Of a DNA stretch of 64,000 nt, positions 31,546-42,258 are shown piece after piece. A program made the translations under genes and the position numbers. How positions within the stretch are numbered: the stretch's first letter is position 1; each line of letters begins with the position of its first letter. The notes below the pieces were generated by a model. The model was not told the DNA's origin, searched no databases, and was given only the letters and a program-made list of their open reading frames with translations. The DNA comes from Lepus europaeus (Eukaryota > Chordata > Mammalia > Lagomorpha > Leporidae): positions 93,993,388 to 94,057,387 of the forward strand of contig NC_084828.1 in the NCBI RefSeq assembly GCF_033115175.1. Reading direction: 5' to 3'.

Positions 31546-31560
31546 CCACTGGGGGGCGCT
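31546..31560 (+). promoter_or_regulatory. CTCF-like motif, strong
   Basis: CCACTGGGGGGCGCT matches CCASYAGRKGGCRSY at 14 of 15 positions. Confidence 0.5.
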
Positions 31561-31651
31561 CTCCTGGTTCTCGCAGTCTTTGTGCCACTCCCTCCAGTGC
31601 ATTGCAGAAAGCAATGGGGTGTGACAGCTTCGAGGTCACTCGCTCACTGTT

Positions 31652-31666
31652 CCTGCAGAGGGCACT
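31652..31666 (+). promoter_or_regulatory. CTCF-like motif, strong
   Basis: CCTGCAGAGGGCACT matches the CTCF core at 14 of 15 positions, same direction and 106 bp after the previous one. Confidence 0.5.
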
Positions 31667-31957
31667 CTAGCCTCCCCGGGGAGCCGTGTGCATCACGCTG
31701 CGCTCAGCAAGGCTTGCCAGCCCGTTGGCGAGCTGCTCTGAAAGTGGATGCTCCCGCCTCGTGCCAGACCTCAGGTCGTCAAAGCCCTGGGCAGCCTCCG
31801 GCCAGTCGCCTCACGAAAGCTCTGAGCTAGAACTCCCCAGCTAAACCGCTCCTGAGTTCCTGACTCTCAGACTCCACGTGAGATAGCAAATCTTGTTGTT
31901 ACATTAAGCTAAGAAGTTTTGATGGTGGTTTGTTACACAACAGGAGATAATGTTGTT

Positions 31958-32321
31958 CATCGTGAAAGAAATGGCCGTTCCTCGTCCCACCTTCCCCCAC
32001 TCCATCCAATCCCTGAAGGCAATCCCTTTCCACGGCCTTCAGCTGTGGTTGTTGTTTTGGCATTGGCCTCCAGGTTTCTATATGGCTTACGTGTGTTTTT
32101 CTTGTTTTCATTTTGGGTGTTAAATAGTGACACTTGTTATGGCAAATGGCCTGGTTTTTCTCTAGTGAGTCAGTGCTTACATCAGTATTGCCCCATCAAT
32201 ATTACATAGTGCTAACACGCGCACGGATGTGTGGTCCTTTTTCCTGGCTTGTACAACTTTGTGTTTTTCCTGGTGATAATAACGCTCCATTATTTTCTTT
32301 TGCTTGTTTACTTGCATTTTT
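31958..32321. other. Unique or highly decayed stretch
   Basis: AT/T-rich sequence without a confidently named repeat. It may belong to the same old LINE as 32690-33200. Confidence 0.4.
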
Positions 32322-32649
32322 TTTTTTTTTGGACAGGCAGAGTGGATAGTGAGAGAGAGAGACAGAGAGAAAGGTCTTCCTTTTTGCCATTGGTTCACCC
32401 TCCAATGGCCGCTGCAGCCGGCGCATCTCGCTGATCCGAAGCCAGGAGCCAGGTGCTTCTCCAGGTCTCCCATGCGGGTGCAGGGCCCAAGGACTTGGGC
32501 CATCCTCCACTGCCTTCCCGGGCCATAGCAGAGAGCTGGCCTGGAAGAGGGGCAACTGGGATAGAATCCGGCACCCCAACCGGGACTAGAACCCAGTGTG
32601 CTGGCGCTGCAAGGCGGAGGATTAGCCTGTTAAGCCACGGCGCCGGCCC
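32322..32649 (-). mobile_element. CSINE, group B, with 13-bp target-site duplication
   Basis: TACTTGCATTTTT at 32309-32321 and 32650-32662. Ends CCACGGCGCCGGCC. Nearly identical to the copies at 8786 and 23557. Confidence 0.97.
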
Positions 32650-32689
32650 TACTTGCATTTTTGATCCCACGAGTAATTCATCTCCTCTC

Positions 32690-33200
32690 TGTGTCTGAAC
32701 ATGCTGGATACATCCTGGTTTTTTTTTTTTTTTTTTTACCTTTCGTTGCTCTGTGCTCCTGTTCCTCTGTTCCTGTCCGGGCTGGAGCTGGGGGTGGAGC
32801 TGGGACCGAAACCCCAGCACTGCGCTGCAGGATGCGGTGTCCTGAGCTGCACCCTCCTTGCTGTGCTGACGCCCACCTCTGAATTATTTCCCTCGTACTT
32901 TTCTCCTCTCCATCTCCTGTTTGTAGAGTTCCTATTATTTGGATGATGTTGCTGGACTTTCTGGATTGATCATCCAAAGGGTCTCCCTCTTCTTTCCTGT
33001 TGTCATTCTCTCTCTCTGTTTTGCTTTCAGGAAAATTCATTGACTTTGCTGCCAAACCTTCTTCTAAGTTATATACATTTCTTCTCCAATTTGTATTATT
33101 CACACATCTCGACTTACTGCTCTAAGGATATTGATCACAGATTTTTAGAACTTTTTTGTTCAGAGGCCAATTGTCTTTGTTCCTGAAGATCCACCTCCAC
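32690..33200 (-). mobile_element. Probable old LINE-1 5'-side region, antisense
   Basis: TGGACTTTCTGGATTGATCATC then CTCTGTTTTGCTTTCAGGAAA and GACTTTGCTGCCAAACC recall the reverse complement of old L1M 5' sequences. A T17 run at 32721 may mark a lost SINE. Confidence 0.4.
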
Positions 33201-33212
33201 CCCAGTTTTGTC

Positions 33213-33217
33213 TTTTC

Positions 33218-33298
<81 letters not shown>
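33213..33298 (+). repeat. (CTTT)n microsatellite, about 20 units
   Basis: An almost pure TTTC run, joined to the tail of the SINE that follows. Probably grew from that tail. Confidence 0.97.
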
Positions 33299-33300
<2 letters not shown>

Positions 33301-33602
33301 GATTTATTTATTTATTTGAAAGGCCAAATTACAGAGAAGCAGAGGGGTCTTCCATCCGCTGGTTCATTCCTCAAATGGCCACAACAGCCAAAGCTGAGCT
33401 GACCTGAAGCCAGGAGCCAGGTGCTTCTCCTGGTCTCCCACACGGGTGCAGGGGCCCAAGCTCTTGGGCCATCCTCCACTGCTTTCCCAGGCCACAGCAG
33501 AGAGCTGGATCAAAAGTGGAGCAGCCAGGACTCAAACCACTCCCATGTGGGATGCCAGCACTGTAGGCAGAGGATTAACCTATTGCGCCACAGCACCAGC
33601 CC
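33299..33602 (-). mobile_element. CSINE, group A
   Basis: Starts GATTTATTTATTTATTTGAA AGGCC, ends GCCACAGCACCAGCCC. Confidence 0.92.
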
Positions 33603-34447
33603 TGGTGTTGGTGTCTTTAACACAGGAAGCTTAAGTACCTGGCAGTCCTCTGTTAATCTCCCTTCGATGCTCACCTCACCCCAAGGTGACCGTACTGGGG
33701 TAGAGCCTCTGGGAAGTGGTGATGTCACTGCAGCGGAGCCCTCATGAACGAGATTGGTGGCCTTGTGGGGTACAGGCCTTTGTCTTTCAGTTAAGCTTGT
33801 TTCTAACTGACATGATTAAAGCTGTGGTAGAAGCCTCCCCAAGGTCAGAAGGAAAAGGGAGGCATCTGTCCTGGGAATGAAATGTGCTTGTTATCTGCTT
33901 GCCTACCAGTGCTTCAACTGTAGTTACTATCTGCTTATATGCAACTATTCCACTGATGTTAACCCTTGCCAGACAGCTTACGGCTTGGTATGTGCGAGGA
34001 AAAACACCATCAATAACTATGTACGCATAGGTAGTATTGTATCAATTCCTGTGGCCGCCATGTAACCTTAGAATGTCCAATCAAAGGTATGCATGTAGCC
34101 GTATAAGGGAGACTAAAGAGGCTAGAACGTATACAGGGGAAACCCCTTTGTTCTGGGCTTAGGCTTTTGGATAAGAAATTCCACCTGGGCCCTATATTGG
34201 AATAAATAATAAAAGACTACTTCCTGCTAAAAGACCTCTGGGTCTTGTCTCTGTGCACGAGTCCTGCTGCATGTATACAAGATGCTCAAGAGAGACCTTG
34301 ACCTCTCCCCACACATGAGCCAGAAGGCAGGCTTTCCCCCAACACTGCCACCTTGGCCTTGATCTTGGACTGTCCAGCTTCTGGGACTGTGAGAGGTGAG
34401 CCAGCTACAATGTGTTGTAACATCCTGAGAGGACTAAGACATCCTGA
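33603..34447 (+). mobile_element. Old MaLR/ERVL-type LTR, split by a younger solo LTR
   Basis: Left part (33640-33763): TAGAGCCTCTGGGAAGTGG, GAGCCCTCATGAACGAGATTGG. Right part (34280-34447): CCTTGGCCTTGATCTTGGAC, CTTCTGGGACTGTGAGAGG, GAGAGGACTAAGACA. Together they make one colinear old LTR. The younger LTR at 33764-34279 interrupts it. Confidence 0.75.
33764..34279 (+). mobile_element. Solo LTR of an endogenous retrovirus
   Basis: Starts TGTGGGGTACAGG and ends TGTATACA (TGT...ACA). It has CCAATCA (34077-34083), a TATAAG box near 34102 and AATAAA (34201-34206), followed by a U5-like GGGTCTTGTCTCTGTGCACG. No internal retroviral genes flank it, so it is a recombined solo LTR. Exact ends are uncertain because no target-site duplication is clear. 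Confidence 0.75.
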
Positions 34448-35004
34448 TGCAAAGCTGGCTGGGAGCTCCATGGGCTTTGTCCTGGGTGGGTTCCACTTCA
34501 GGTGGTCTGGCTGGACCATTTTCCCAGGGGGCTCAAATGTCAACATAGAGAGGATTCATTTCTGAGGCTGGTCTGCTTCCCTGGGGAGGTGGGGGATCTT
34601 CTGAGGGGCTGACCGTGGTGTGCCAGCGCACCTGCTACGTTCTGGGACCCCACAGGGCTAGCCCTTCCCAGACAGACTGTGCACCAACCTCCTGTGCTTA
34701 GTTCTGCCCTCAGCCGCACGCTGGTGCCCCCGTCTCTGACTCCTCAGGACTCCGCAGTCTTTTCATTTCTTGCATGAGTGGCTCTGGTGTCAGCTTTTCT
34801 GGTATATTGGGACTTTTCTTCCTTGTGCACCTGATTTTCAGTTTCCAGGAATTCTAAGTGTCTTTTGTGGTTGTATGCTTTAATGAATCCTTTTAGATAT
34901 TTTAAAAATAAGGTTTGGGAGCCAGTTGGAGTGACTGGAAATATATAACTTTTTTCTCTTTTTGCAAAGTAGTAGGTAAAACTGAGACAGTAGGCCTTCC
35001 CTGT
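34448..35004. other. Unique stretch
   Basis: No repeat or gene recognised. Confidence 0.5.
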
Positions 35005-35285
35005 TCAGTGTGGTAGCTACCAGCTACAGGCGGAGCTGTGCAATGGAAGAGTGGCGGTCAGAGACTGTATCTATTGCACTTACAGCGACACACACACTGG
35101 AGTACGAAATGTAAAATATCTCATGAATGTCTTAGCATGTTGATTACATATCGAAGTGATACTACTTTAGATTTGAATTAAATAAAACATATTCTGATTT
35201 TAAAAAGCTTTTCAAAACTAGAAAATATAAAAATTATGTCTGTGGATTGGTGCCTATTTCTATAGGCTGGTATGCTGCAGATGAC
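35005..35285 (+). repeat. MER-type DNA-element relic
   Basis: TTCAGTGTGGTAGCTACCAGC, then AATATCTCATGAATGTCTTAG CATGTTGATTACATATCGAAG and ending CCTATTTCTATAGGCTGG follow a common mammalian repeat colinearly. I cannot name the family. Confidence 0.6.
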
Positions 35286-35929
35286 AAAAGATTGAACATT
35301 TGTTCAATAATCAGGTCAAGTGTAATAAAAAGAAGGAAAAAAGTGGAAGAGCTTTATGCTTTTTTAGACTAAATTACAATTAAATGTAGAAGTTAAGAAT
35401 TATGGGTAAGCTGAAGAACCCACACCAAGAGATGGAAAACAGAAGGAAATAGACTTTATGAGTCCAGCAGAAAACAACAAAGATTTTTGTTTCAAAGATA
35501 AAATGTTACTAAGCAGAAACAAAAAAATGACCTCATTAACTCAAAATATTTAAGTAACTCTTATTTATATAAATAGATGAAACCAACCAGTTACATCTAG
35601 AGATAGCCAGAATGGATAAAAAGATGAATTGATCATGCTGCTTATCACCCACCCATCGAAAGCAGAACCGAGCACAGTGAACAAACACGTACCATGAGCA
35701 CATCACTCAGCAGTGGGCTGGCCTCACGAGCTTAGCATCAGCCAAAGCCGTGATGACCAGCAGCGACAGGGTAGCAATACAAAGGGTGCTACCAGTAACG
35801 AAAGGAAGAAGCCCCTAAGCAGCCACACCAGTCCTGAGAGTCTGTGTCCTACCATCCAGAAACACTCAGAGGATTACCAGGAGGATGAACGAGCCCCATA
35901 ACTGGAGGGTTTAACGTCTCTCTCTCTCT
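35286..35929. other. A-rich stretch before the LINE-1
   Basis: Probably a decayed upstream part of the LINE-1 that follows, but I see no segment strong enough to say so. A 62-codon frame at 35713 has no family features. Confidence 0.35.
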
Positions 35930-36507
35930 GACACTGGTAACATTTATTAGGCAAAAATATACCAAGGATGAGATGATTTTCACCACACTGTGACTCAGCT
36001 CAGTCTAAACTGTCCAACAACTGCAGCACACATATTGACTTGAAAGTGTGTGGGGGCTGATTATGAATCAAATATAAGAGAAAGAGGACGGAAGTCAGTG
36101 TCATGCAAATGATATCCTCTGATGGGAAGCAAGGAAATTAGAAACGAACACTCAAAGAACCTGCAGTTCCCTGCGTGTTTAGAACTGTTAGGAATCACCT
36201 CCAAAATAAAAATGAAAGCGGAGCACCATGCATCAGCATCTGAAGGACGAAACAAAAGCGACCTAACGGTCAGGCCATTTATCACGAGCAAGCATTCACT
36301 GCAGGGAGTTAGAAAAAGTACAGGGGAAAGAAATTAGTAAGAATATATGAATAAGAATATGAAACTGAAAACAAAAGAAACAAAAACCAAAATGTGGTTT
36401 ACTGGAAAAAAAAAAAAACTAAAGAAATGGATGAACCTCCAGTGAAACTCATCATGGAAAAGAAAAGAAAAAGTTGCCAATAGGAAATTTTAAAAACAAA
36501 AAAGTAA

Positions 36508-36808
36508 GGGCCGGTGCTGTGGCTCACTTGGTTAATCCTCCGCCTGTGGGGCCGGCATCCCATATGGGCGCTGGGTTCTAGTCCCTGTTGTTCCTCTTCC
36601 AGTCCAGCTCTCTGCTGTGGCCTGGGAAGGCAGTGGCTCAAGTGCTTGGGCCCCTGCACCCACATGGGAGACCAAGAGGAAGCACCTGGCTCCTGGCTTT
36701 GGATCGACGTAGCACCGGCTGTAGCGGCCATTTGGGGAGTGAACCAATGGAAAGAAGACCTTTCTCTCTGTCTCTCTCTCTGTCTAACCCTGTCAAATAA
36801 AAAAAAAT
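36508..36808 (+). mobile_element. CSINE, group B-like
   Basis: Head GGGCCGGTGCTGTGGCTCAC, GTGAACCAATGGAAAG, ends CCCTGTCAAATAAAAAAAAA. Confidence 0.93.
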
Positions 36809-37016
36809 TGTTTTATTTATTTGAAAATGAAAATTACAGAGAGAGAGAGAGAGAGAGATCTTCCATCTGCTGGTTCACTCCCCAAATGGCCACAACAGCC
36901 AGGGCTGGGCCAGGGAGATGGATCAGAAGTAGAGCAGCCGAGACTTGAACCGGTGCCCATGTGGGATACTAGCACTGCAGACAATAGGTTAATGTGCTAC
37001 GCCACAGCATCAAGCC
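36809..37016 (-). mobile_element. CSINE, group A, internal deletion
   Basis: Starts TTGTTTTATTTATTTGAAAA and ends GCCACAGCATCAAGCCC. The core between GGGCTGGGCCAGG and GAGATGGATCAGAAG is missing (about 110 bp). It abuts a + copy, forming an inverted pair. Confidence 0.88.
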
Positions 37017-37291
37017 CTTCATTTGTTTTTACATGCAGTTGGCTCAGAATGGGTACATTATTCTGGCACTAGGATGGAGCTAAATTCAGACTTAGGTCTG
37101 AAGCATATCTCCAGGAAAGAAGCTACAGAGCCACACCTCTGCCCAGTCCAATATGCCCTTCCAGCACTCCCAGCTTCCTCCTGTCACCTCAAACCTTGGC
37201 ACTCTGGAAGAGGACTTTGCAGGTCTTGCACAACTAGAGACCTGTGGGGAGGTTCCCCAGGACAGAGAGAGGCCAGTCTCCTATACATAGA
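37017..37291. other. Short unique stretch inside the LINE-1 span
   Basis: No feature recognised. Confidence 0.5.
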
Positions 37292-37525
37292 GCTGTTCTA
37301 CTGTGGCCTGGGAAAGCAGTGGAGGATGGCCCAAGTGCTTGGGCCGCTGCACCTGCATGGGAGACCCGGAAGAAGCTGTTGGCTCCTGACTTTGGCTTGG
37401 TGCAACTCCTGCTATTGTGGCCAATCGGAGAGTGAACCAGCATATGGAAGATCTCTCTTGGTCTCTCCCTCTCTCTCTCTGTAACTGACTTTCAAATAAA
37501 TAAATAAATCTTTAAAAACAAAGAG
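37292..37525 (+). mobile_element. CSINE, group A, 5'-truncated
   Basis: Starts CTACTGTGGCCTGGGAAAGC, tail TTTCAAATAAATAAATAAATC. Confidence 0.9.
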
Positions 37526-37536
37526 GTAGTTATTAA

Positions 37537-37702
37537 ACCTGCATGGGCGACCAGGAGGAGGCACCTGGCTCCTGGCTTCGGATCGGTGCAGCACAGGCTG
37601 TGACGGCCATTTGGGGGGTGAACCAATGGAAGGAAGACCTTTCTCTCTGTCTCTCTCACTGTCTCTAACTCTATCTGTCAAATAATAAAAAAAAAAAAGA
37701 AA
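37537..37702 (+). mobile_element. CSINE, group B, 5'-truncated
   Basis: Starts CCTGCATGGGCGACCAGGAG, GGTGAACCAATGGAAGG, ends CTATCTGTCAAATAATAAAA. Confidence 0.9.
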
Positions 37703-37952
37703 ACCTAGATGAAACAGAAAACTTTTCTAGAAAATACATATTATCACACTTGACAAAGAAGATGTAGAAAATGTAAATTAACCAATAATAATTGTGTAAG
37801 TAATCAAACAACTCTTGTTTCAAAATCTACAATTTTAACAGGAAAGTTTTACTGAACCTTCAAAGAATGCCTCAGAATATTGAAAAGCAGGGGAATTAAT
37901 TTTTGAGGCTAGTGTATTCTTTCTTCTTCTTCTTTTTTTTAATGACTTATTT

Positions 37953-38258
37953 GGGGCCAGCATTGTGGCATAGCAGGTTAAGCCACTGTATGCAACACTA
38001 GCATCCCATTTGGGCACCAGTTTGAGTCTCAGATTTTCCACCTCCAATTCAGCTCCTTGCTAATGCACCTGAGAAAGCAGTAGAAGATGGCCTGAGTCCT
38101 TGGCTGTACCCATGTGGGAGACCTGGACAGGGTTCTAGGCTCCTAGCTTCGACCTGGCTCAGCCCCGGCTGTTGTAGCCATTTAGGGAGTGAATCACTGG
38201 GTCTCTCCCTGGGTCACTCTGCCTTTCAAATAAATAAACACATCTTTTTTTTTTTAAG
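37953..38258 (+). mobile_element. CSINE, group A, nested in an older SINE
   Basis: TGACTTATTT at 37943-37952 and 38259-38268 is its target-site duplication inside the host's tail. Head GGGGCCAGCATTGTGGCATAG, tail TTTCAAATAAATAAACAC. Confidence 0.95.
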
Positions 38259-38284
38259 TGACTTATTTACTTAAAAGACCAAGT

Positions 38285-38286
<2 letters not shown>

Positions 38287-38334
<48 letters not shown>

Positions 38335-38391
38335 AAAGAAAGAAAGGAAGGAAGGAAGGAAGGAAGGAAGGAAGGAAGGAAGGAAGGAAGA
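38287..38391 (+). repeat. (GA)n then (GGAA)n compound microsatellite
   Basis: About 22 GA units, a few AAAGA units, then about 13 GGAA units. Confidence 0.96.
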
Positions 38392-38727
38392 ATTTTCTCC
38401 CTGTTAGTTCACTTCTCAAATGACTGTAACACCCAGGGCTGGGCAGATTGAAACTAGGAGCCAGGAACTCCATCCAGGTCTCCTATTTGGGTGGCAGGGA
38501 ACCAGGTACTTGGGCCATCATCTGCTGCTTCCCAGGAGCATTAGCAGGAAGCTGGATTAGAAGTGGAGAAGCCAGGACTTGAACTGGCATTCTGCTATGG
38601 GCTAGCCATGTCCCAGGTGGCAGCTGAATGCCCTGCACCACAGCACCTGCCCTCACGAGGCTGGTGTATTCTTGATGCTAACCCAACTGTCAGTTCAAGA
38701 AAAGAAAATGATGAGCACGTGTCACGG

Positions 38728-39170
38728 TGGTAGCCAGCCTCCAAAATGGCCCCACTGACCCTCCTCTCTGGATCGACACACACTTTTGTGTTTCTAGCTT
38801 TCTTCTATGCAGGATCCTGGCTTTTCTGTGTGCACACTAGTACACGATAGAAGTAGCAGTAGTAGTGGTTCATAAAAGACATTGCAGTTTCTGCTATACC
38901 TGTTTGGATACCTGGTTCCGGAAGAAGCAGCTGACTTGTCATGGACAAACTCTGGCAACCCAAGAAAGGAGGCCACATGCTGAGAAACTGAGCCTTTTGC
39001 CAAGAGTCCCCACAATTTGCCAGTCATGTGAGTGAGTCACTTTGGAAGCACCAGTTCCGGCCACAGTTAAGCTGTTAGCTGAATCAGCATCAGCTAACTA
39101 CTTAACTGCGACCTTGTGAGAAACTCCCAGACACAACCACTCAGCTATGTCGCTACCGTATTTCTTTTAA
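38728..39170 (+). mobile_element. MLT1-type MaLR LTR
   Basis: GTAGCCAGCCTCCAAAATGG CCCC, TAAAAGACATTGCAGTTTCT, CAGTCATGTGAGTGAGTCAC TTTGGAAGC and GACCTTGTGAGAAACTCCCAG match MLT1 in order. The 3' end is missing. Confidence 0.8.
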
Positions 39171-39186
39171 AAATTATCTACTTCTT

Positions 39187-39226
39187 TTTTTAAAAAAGAT
39201 TCATTTATTTATTTGAAATAAATACG

Positions 39227-39269
<43 letters not shown>

Positions 39270-39524
39270 TCCATCTATTGGTTCACTCCCCAATTGGCCG
39301 CAATGGCCAGAGCTGTGCCAATCCAAAGCCAGGAGCCAGGAGCCAGGAGCTTCTTCTGGGTCTCCTATGTGGGTGCAGGGGCCCAAGGCCTTAGGCCATC
39401 TTCTACTGCTTTCCCAGGCCACAACAGAGAAATGGATGGGAAGTGGGGCAGCCAGGTCTTGAACAGGTGCTCATGTGGGATGCAGGTGGCAGCTTTATCT
39501 GCTACGTCACAGCACCCCCCCCCC
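39187..39524 (-). mobile_element. CSINE, group A
   Basis: Starts AAAAGATTCATTTATTTATT, (GA)n, a doubled GGAGCCA unit, ends GTCACAGCACCC and a C run. Confidence 0.9.
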
Positions 39525-39563
39525 CTTACTTATTTTCATGTACATGGAGAGAAAGAGAGAGAG

Positions 39564-39597
<34 letters not shown>

Positions 39598-39840
39598 TCT
39601 TCCATCCACTGGTTCACTCTCCAAATACCTGCAACAGCCTGGGATGAGCAGGCAGAAGCCAGTAACCTAGTTCTCCCAGGGCCTCATGTACTTGATCTTG
39701 AATTACTTGCTTTCTTCCAGGGTGTGCATTAGTAGGCAGCTGGAATGGGAAATGGAACCGGGACTTGAGCTAAGGCCTCTGCTATGGGATGTGGGCATCC
39801 CAAGTGGCCTCCTAATTGCTGTGCTGAACACTCACCCCAC
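39525..39840 (-). mobile_element. CSINE, group C
   Basis: Starts TTACTTATTTTCATGTACATGG, (GA)n, ends GTGCTGAACACTCACCCC. Confidence 0.85.
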
Positions 39841-40140
39841 AGAAACTGGGAGATCATGTGTTTACTTACAGCATGCAGAAGCCATAAGTAAAATGCTAGC
39901 AAGTGAATAAAACAGGCTGCAATTAGAACTACTGCAGAATGTTATTTATCACATCATAAAATAAAGGAAAAATATATAATCATCATAATCACCATGGAAA
40001 AAGCATTTTACAAAATTTTACTCTCCATTCACGATCAAACTTAACAAATTGGGAACAGAAGGAGACTTTTTGAACATGATAAAATCTATCCACCAATAAT
40101 CACAAGCAAACATATTCACATGGCATAATTTCAGAAGCAT

Positions 40141-40443
40141 TATTGTAATTATTATTTTATTTGAAAGGCAGTGTTATGGAGAGAGAGACAGAGGGAGAGA
40201 CAGAGAGATCATCCATCTATTTGTTCACTCTTCAAATGGCTGCAATGACTGGAGCTGGGCCAATCTGAAGCCAGGAGCTTCTTCCATGTCTCTCACTTGG
40301 ATGCAGGGGCCAAAGTACATGGGCCATCTTCTGCTGGTTTCCCAGATGCATTAGGAGGGAGCTGGGTTGGAAGTGGAGCACTGGGGACTCAAACCAGCAC
40401 CCATAAGGGATGCTAGTGGCTTTACCTGCTATGCTGGTCCTTG
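40141..40443 (-). mobile_element. CSINE, group A
   Basis: Starts TTATTATTTTATTTGAAAGG CAG, ends CTGCTATGCTGGTCC. Inserted in the LINE-1. Confidence 0.88.
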
Positions 40444-40815
40444 GAAGGATTATTTTAAACTCAGAAGTCATATGGGATTGCACAGGGTGGAGAACCAACC
40501 TTGTGCAATAATATAAGGAAAAATTTAAGAGGAGATGTAGAAATTGGATAGGAAGCGAACCAAGTGTTCTCATTTTTAGAGTATAATTGTCTATGTGATT
40601 AATTTAAATGAATTTATCAATAAACTAAAAAAGTTATTAAATGAGTTTAGTAATATTATTGAAATCAAAGTCAACACAGAAAGATTGCACTAATCTTCAT
40701 ATTCATCAATAATAAACAGAAAAATGTAATAATAAAAAGTTTCCACTCATACAGGCAAGATAAAATATGAGATTCCTAGCGACCAATCTAATAGAAGACA
40801 TAAACATTTTGAAGC

Positions 40816-41475
40816 TTTAATTAATTAATTTATTTGAAAGAGAGAGAGTGAGAGATATCTTCTACCTGCTGGTTCACTCCCCAAGTACCTGCAATAGCTA
40901 GGGCTGGGCCAGGCCACAGACAGGAGCCAGGAGCTTCATCCAGGTCTCCCAGGTGGGTGGCAGGGACTCAGGTGTTTAGGTCATCATCTGCTGCCTCCCA
41001 GGCGCGTTAGCAGGAGACTGGATGAGAGGCAGCGGTGGGACCTGATGCCAGGCTCTCTGATGTGGGATGCAAATGTCCCAAGCAGCAGATTTTTTTTTTT
41101 TTTTTTTTTTGACAGGCAGAGTGGACAGTGAGAGAGAGACAGAGAGAAAGGTCTTCCTTTGCCGTTGGTTCACCCTCCAATGACTGCCGCGGCCGGCGCG
41201 CTGCGGCCAGCGCACCGCGCTGATCCGATGGCAGGAGCCAGGTGCTTCTCCTGGTCTCCCATGCGGGTGTAGGGCCCAAGCACTTGGGCCATCCTCCACT
41301 GCACTCCCTGGCCACAGCAGAGAGCTGGCCTGGAAGAGGGGCAACCGGGATAGAATCCGGTGCCCCGACCGGGACTAGAACCCGGTGTGCCAGCGCCGCA
41401 AGGCGGAGGATTAGCCTAGTGAGCCACGGCGCCGGCCTCAACAGCAGCTTAACTCTTCAACCACCACACCCTGCC
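40816..41475 (-). mobile_element. CSINE, group C, host of a nested group B SINE
   Basis: Left part 40816-41088 (AATTAATTAATTTATTTGAA to CAAATGTCCCAAGCAGCAG), right part 41439-41475 (AGCAGCTTAACTCTTCAACC, CACCACACCCTGCC). The middle is a younger insertion. Confidence 0.85.
41089..41438 (-). mobile_element. CSINE, group B, nested
   Basis: T19 tail, GACAGGCAGAGTGGACAG, ends CCACGGCGCCGGCC. AGCAGCAG/AACAGCAG at the ends suggests a short target-site duplication. Confidence 0.95.
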
Positions 41476-42000
41476 ATGAACATTTTTATGGAGAAAATGC
41501 TAAAGCAATGTCAAGTGAATAAAAAGAAGACCTGAAAAATAAGTGAAGAAACATATATTCATGGATCAGAGAACGCAATATTCTAAATATGCTAATTTCT
41601 CCCAAATAATCCATACATTTCATCAAATTTGAATCAAAATCCCAATAAAGATCTTTTTGGACTAGCTGATCTTAAAATTCATCTGGAGGATCAAGAGCTA
41701 GATAATTTTGGAAAAGCACACAAGGCAGTGGGGTGGAAAGTCGACTTAATCTCCAAGAGAAGCCAGAGTGGTATTATCAAGGAATAGCAATCAGAGAGCA
41801 CCGCGCCCAGGAAGAGACCCACGCACAGATGGAAAAGACACACAGCAGCTGGTGTTTCAAACCAGTGGGAGAAAGAGATGACTTTTAAAAATAAGCGATG
41901 TTTGGAAAATTGGTTATCCACATGGAAAAACATAAAATTAGTTTCTGACTCCCATACCTCCGAGCACAGCACCAAAAAGCTGATCTTGGAAATTTTTGCA

Positions 42001-42168
42001 AGAGGCAGGCATTTGGCCTAGTGGTTAAGATGCAGGTTGGGAGATCCAGGCCCTTCCTGTTGTGGGCATTTGGGGAGTGAACCAGAGGATGGGAGCTCTG
42101 TTTCTTTCTCTTTCTTTTCCTTCCTTCCTTCCTTCCTTCCTTCCTTCCCCTCTCTCTTTCTCTTTCTC
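42001..42168 (+). mobile_element. CSINE, group C, internally deleted, with (TTCC)n
   Basis: Head AGGCAGGCATTTGGCCTAGTG, then directly the 3' core TGTGGGCATTTGGGGAGTGA and a CT/TTCC tract (42118-42150). Confidence 0.8.
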
Positions 42169-42169
42169 C

Positions 42170-42222
42170 TTCTTTCATTTTTTTAAGTTTATTTATTTAT
42201 TTGAAAAGCAGAGTTATAAGAG

Positions 42223-42258
<36 letters not shown>

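Larger units (their letters stand above)
31500..31957 (+). mobile_element. MLT1-type MaLR LTR
   Basis: The 3' half is clear: GAAAGTGGATGCTCCCGCC, CCCCAGCTAAACCGCTCCTG AGTTCCTGACTC and GTGGTTTGTTACACAACAGG follow the MLT1 consensus. The 5' half is weaker and starts after a T21 run at 31478-31495. It contains two CTCF-like motifs. Confidence 0.75.
37922..38656 (-). mobile_element. CSINE, group C, host of a nested SINE, with 17-bp target-site duplication
   Basis: GAGGCTAGTGTATTCTT (37905-37921) and GAGGCTGGTGTATTCTT (38657-38673) flank it. Own sequence is 37922-37952 and 38259-38656; the rest is a nested SINE. It carries (GA)n followed by (GGAA)n at 38287-38391. Confidence 0.93.

Noticed and set aside
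35713..35901. 62-codon frame in AT-rich DNA
   Set aside because: No motifs or conserved family; lies in probable decayed repeat.
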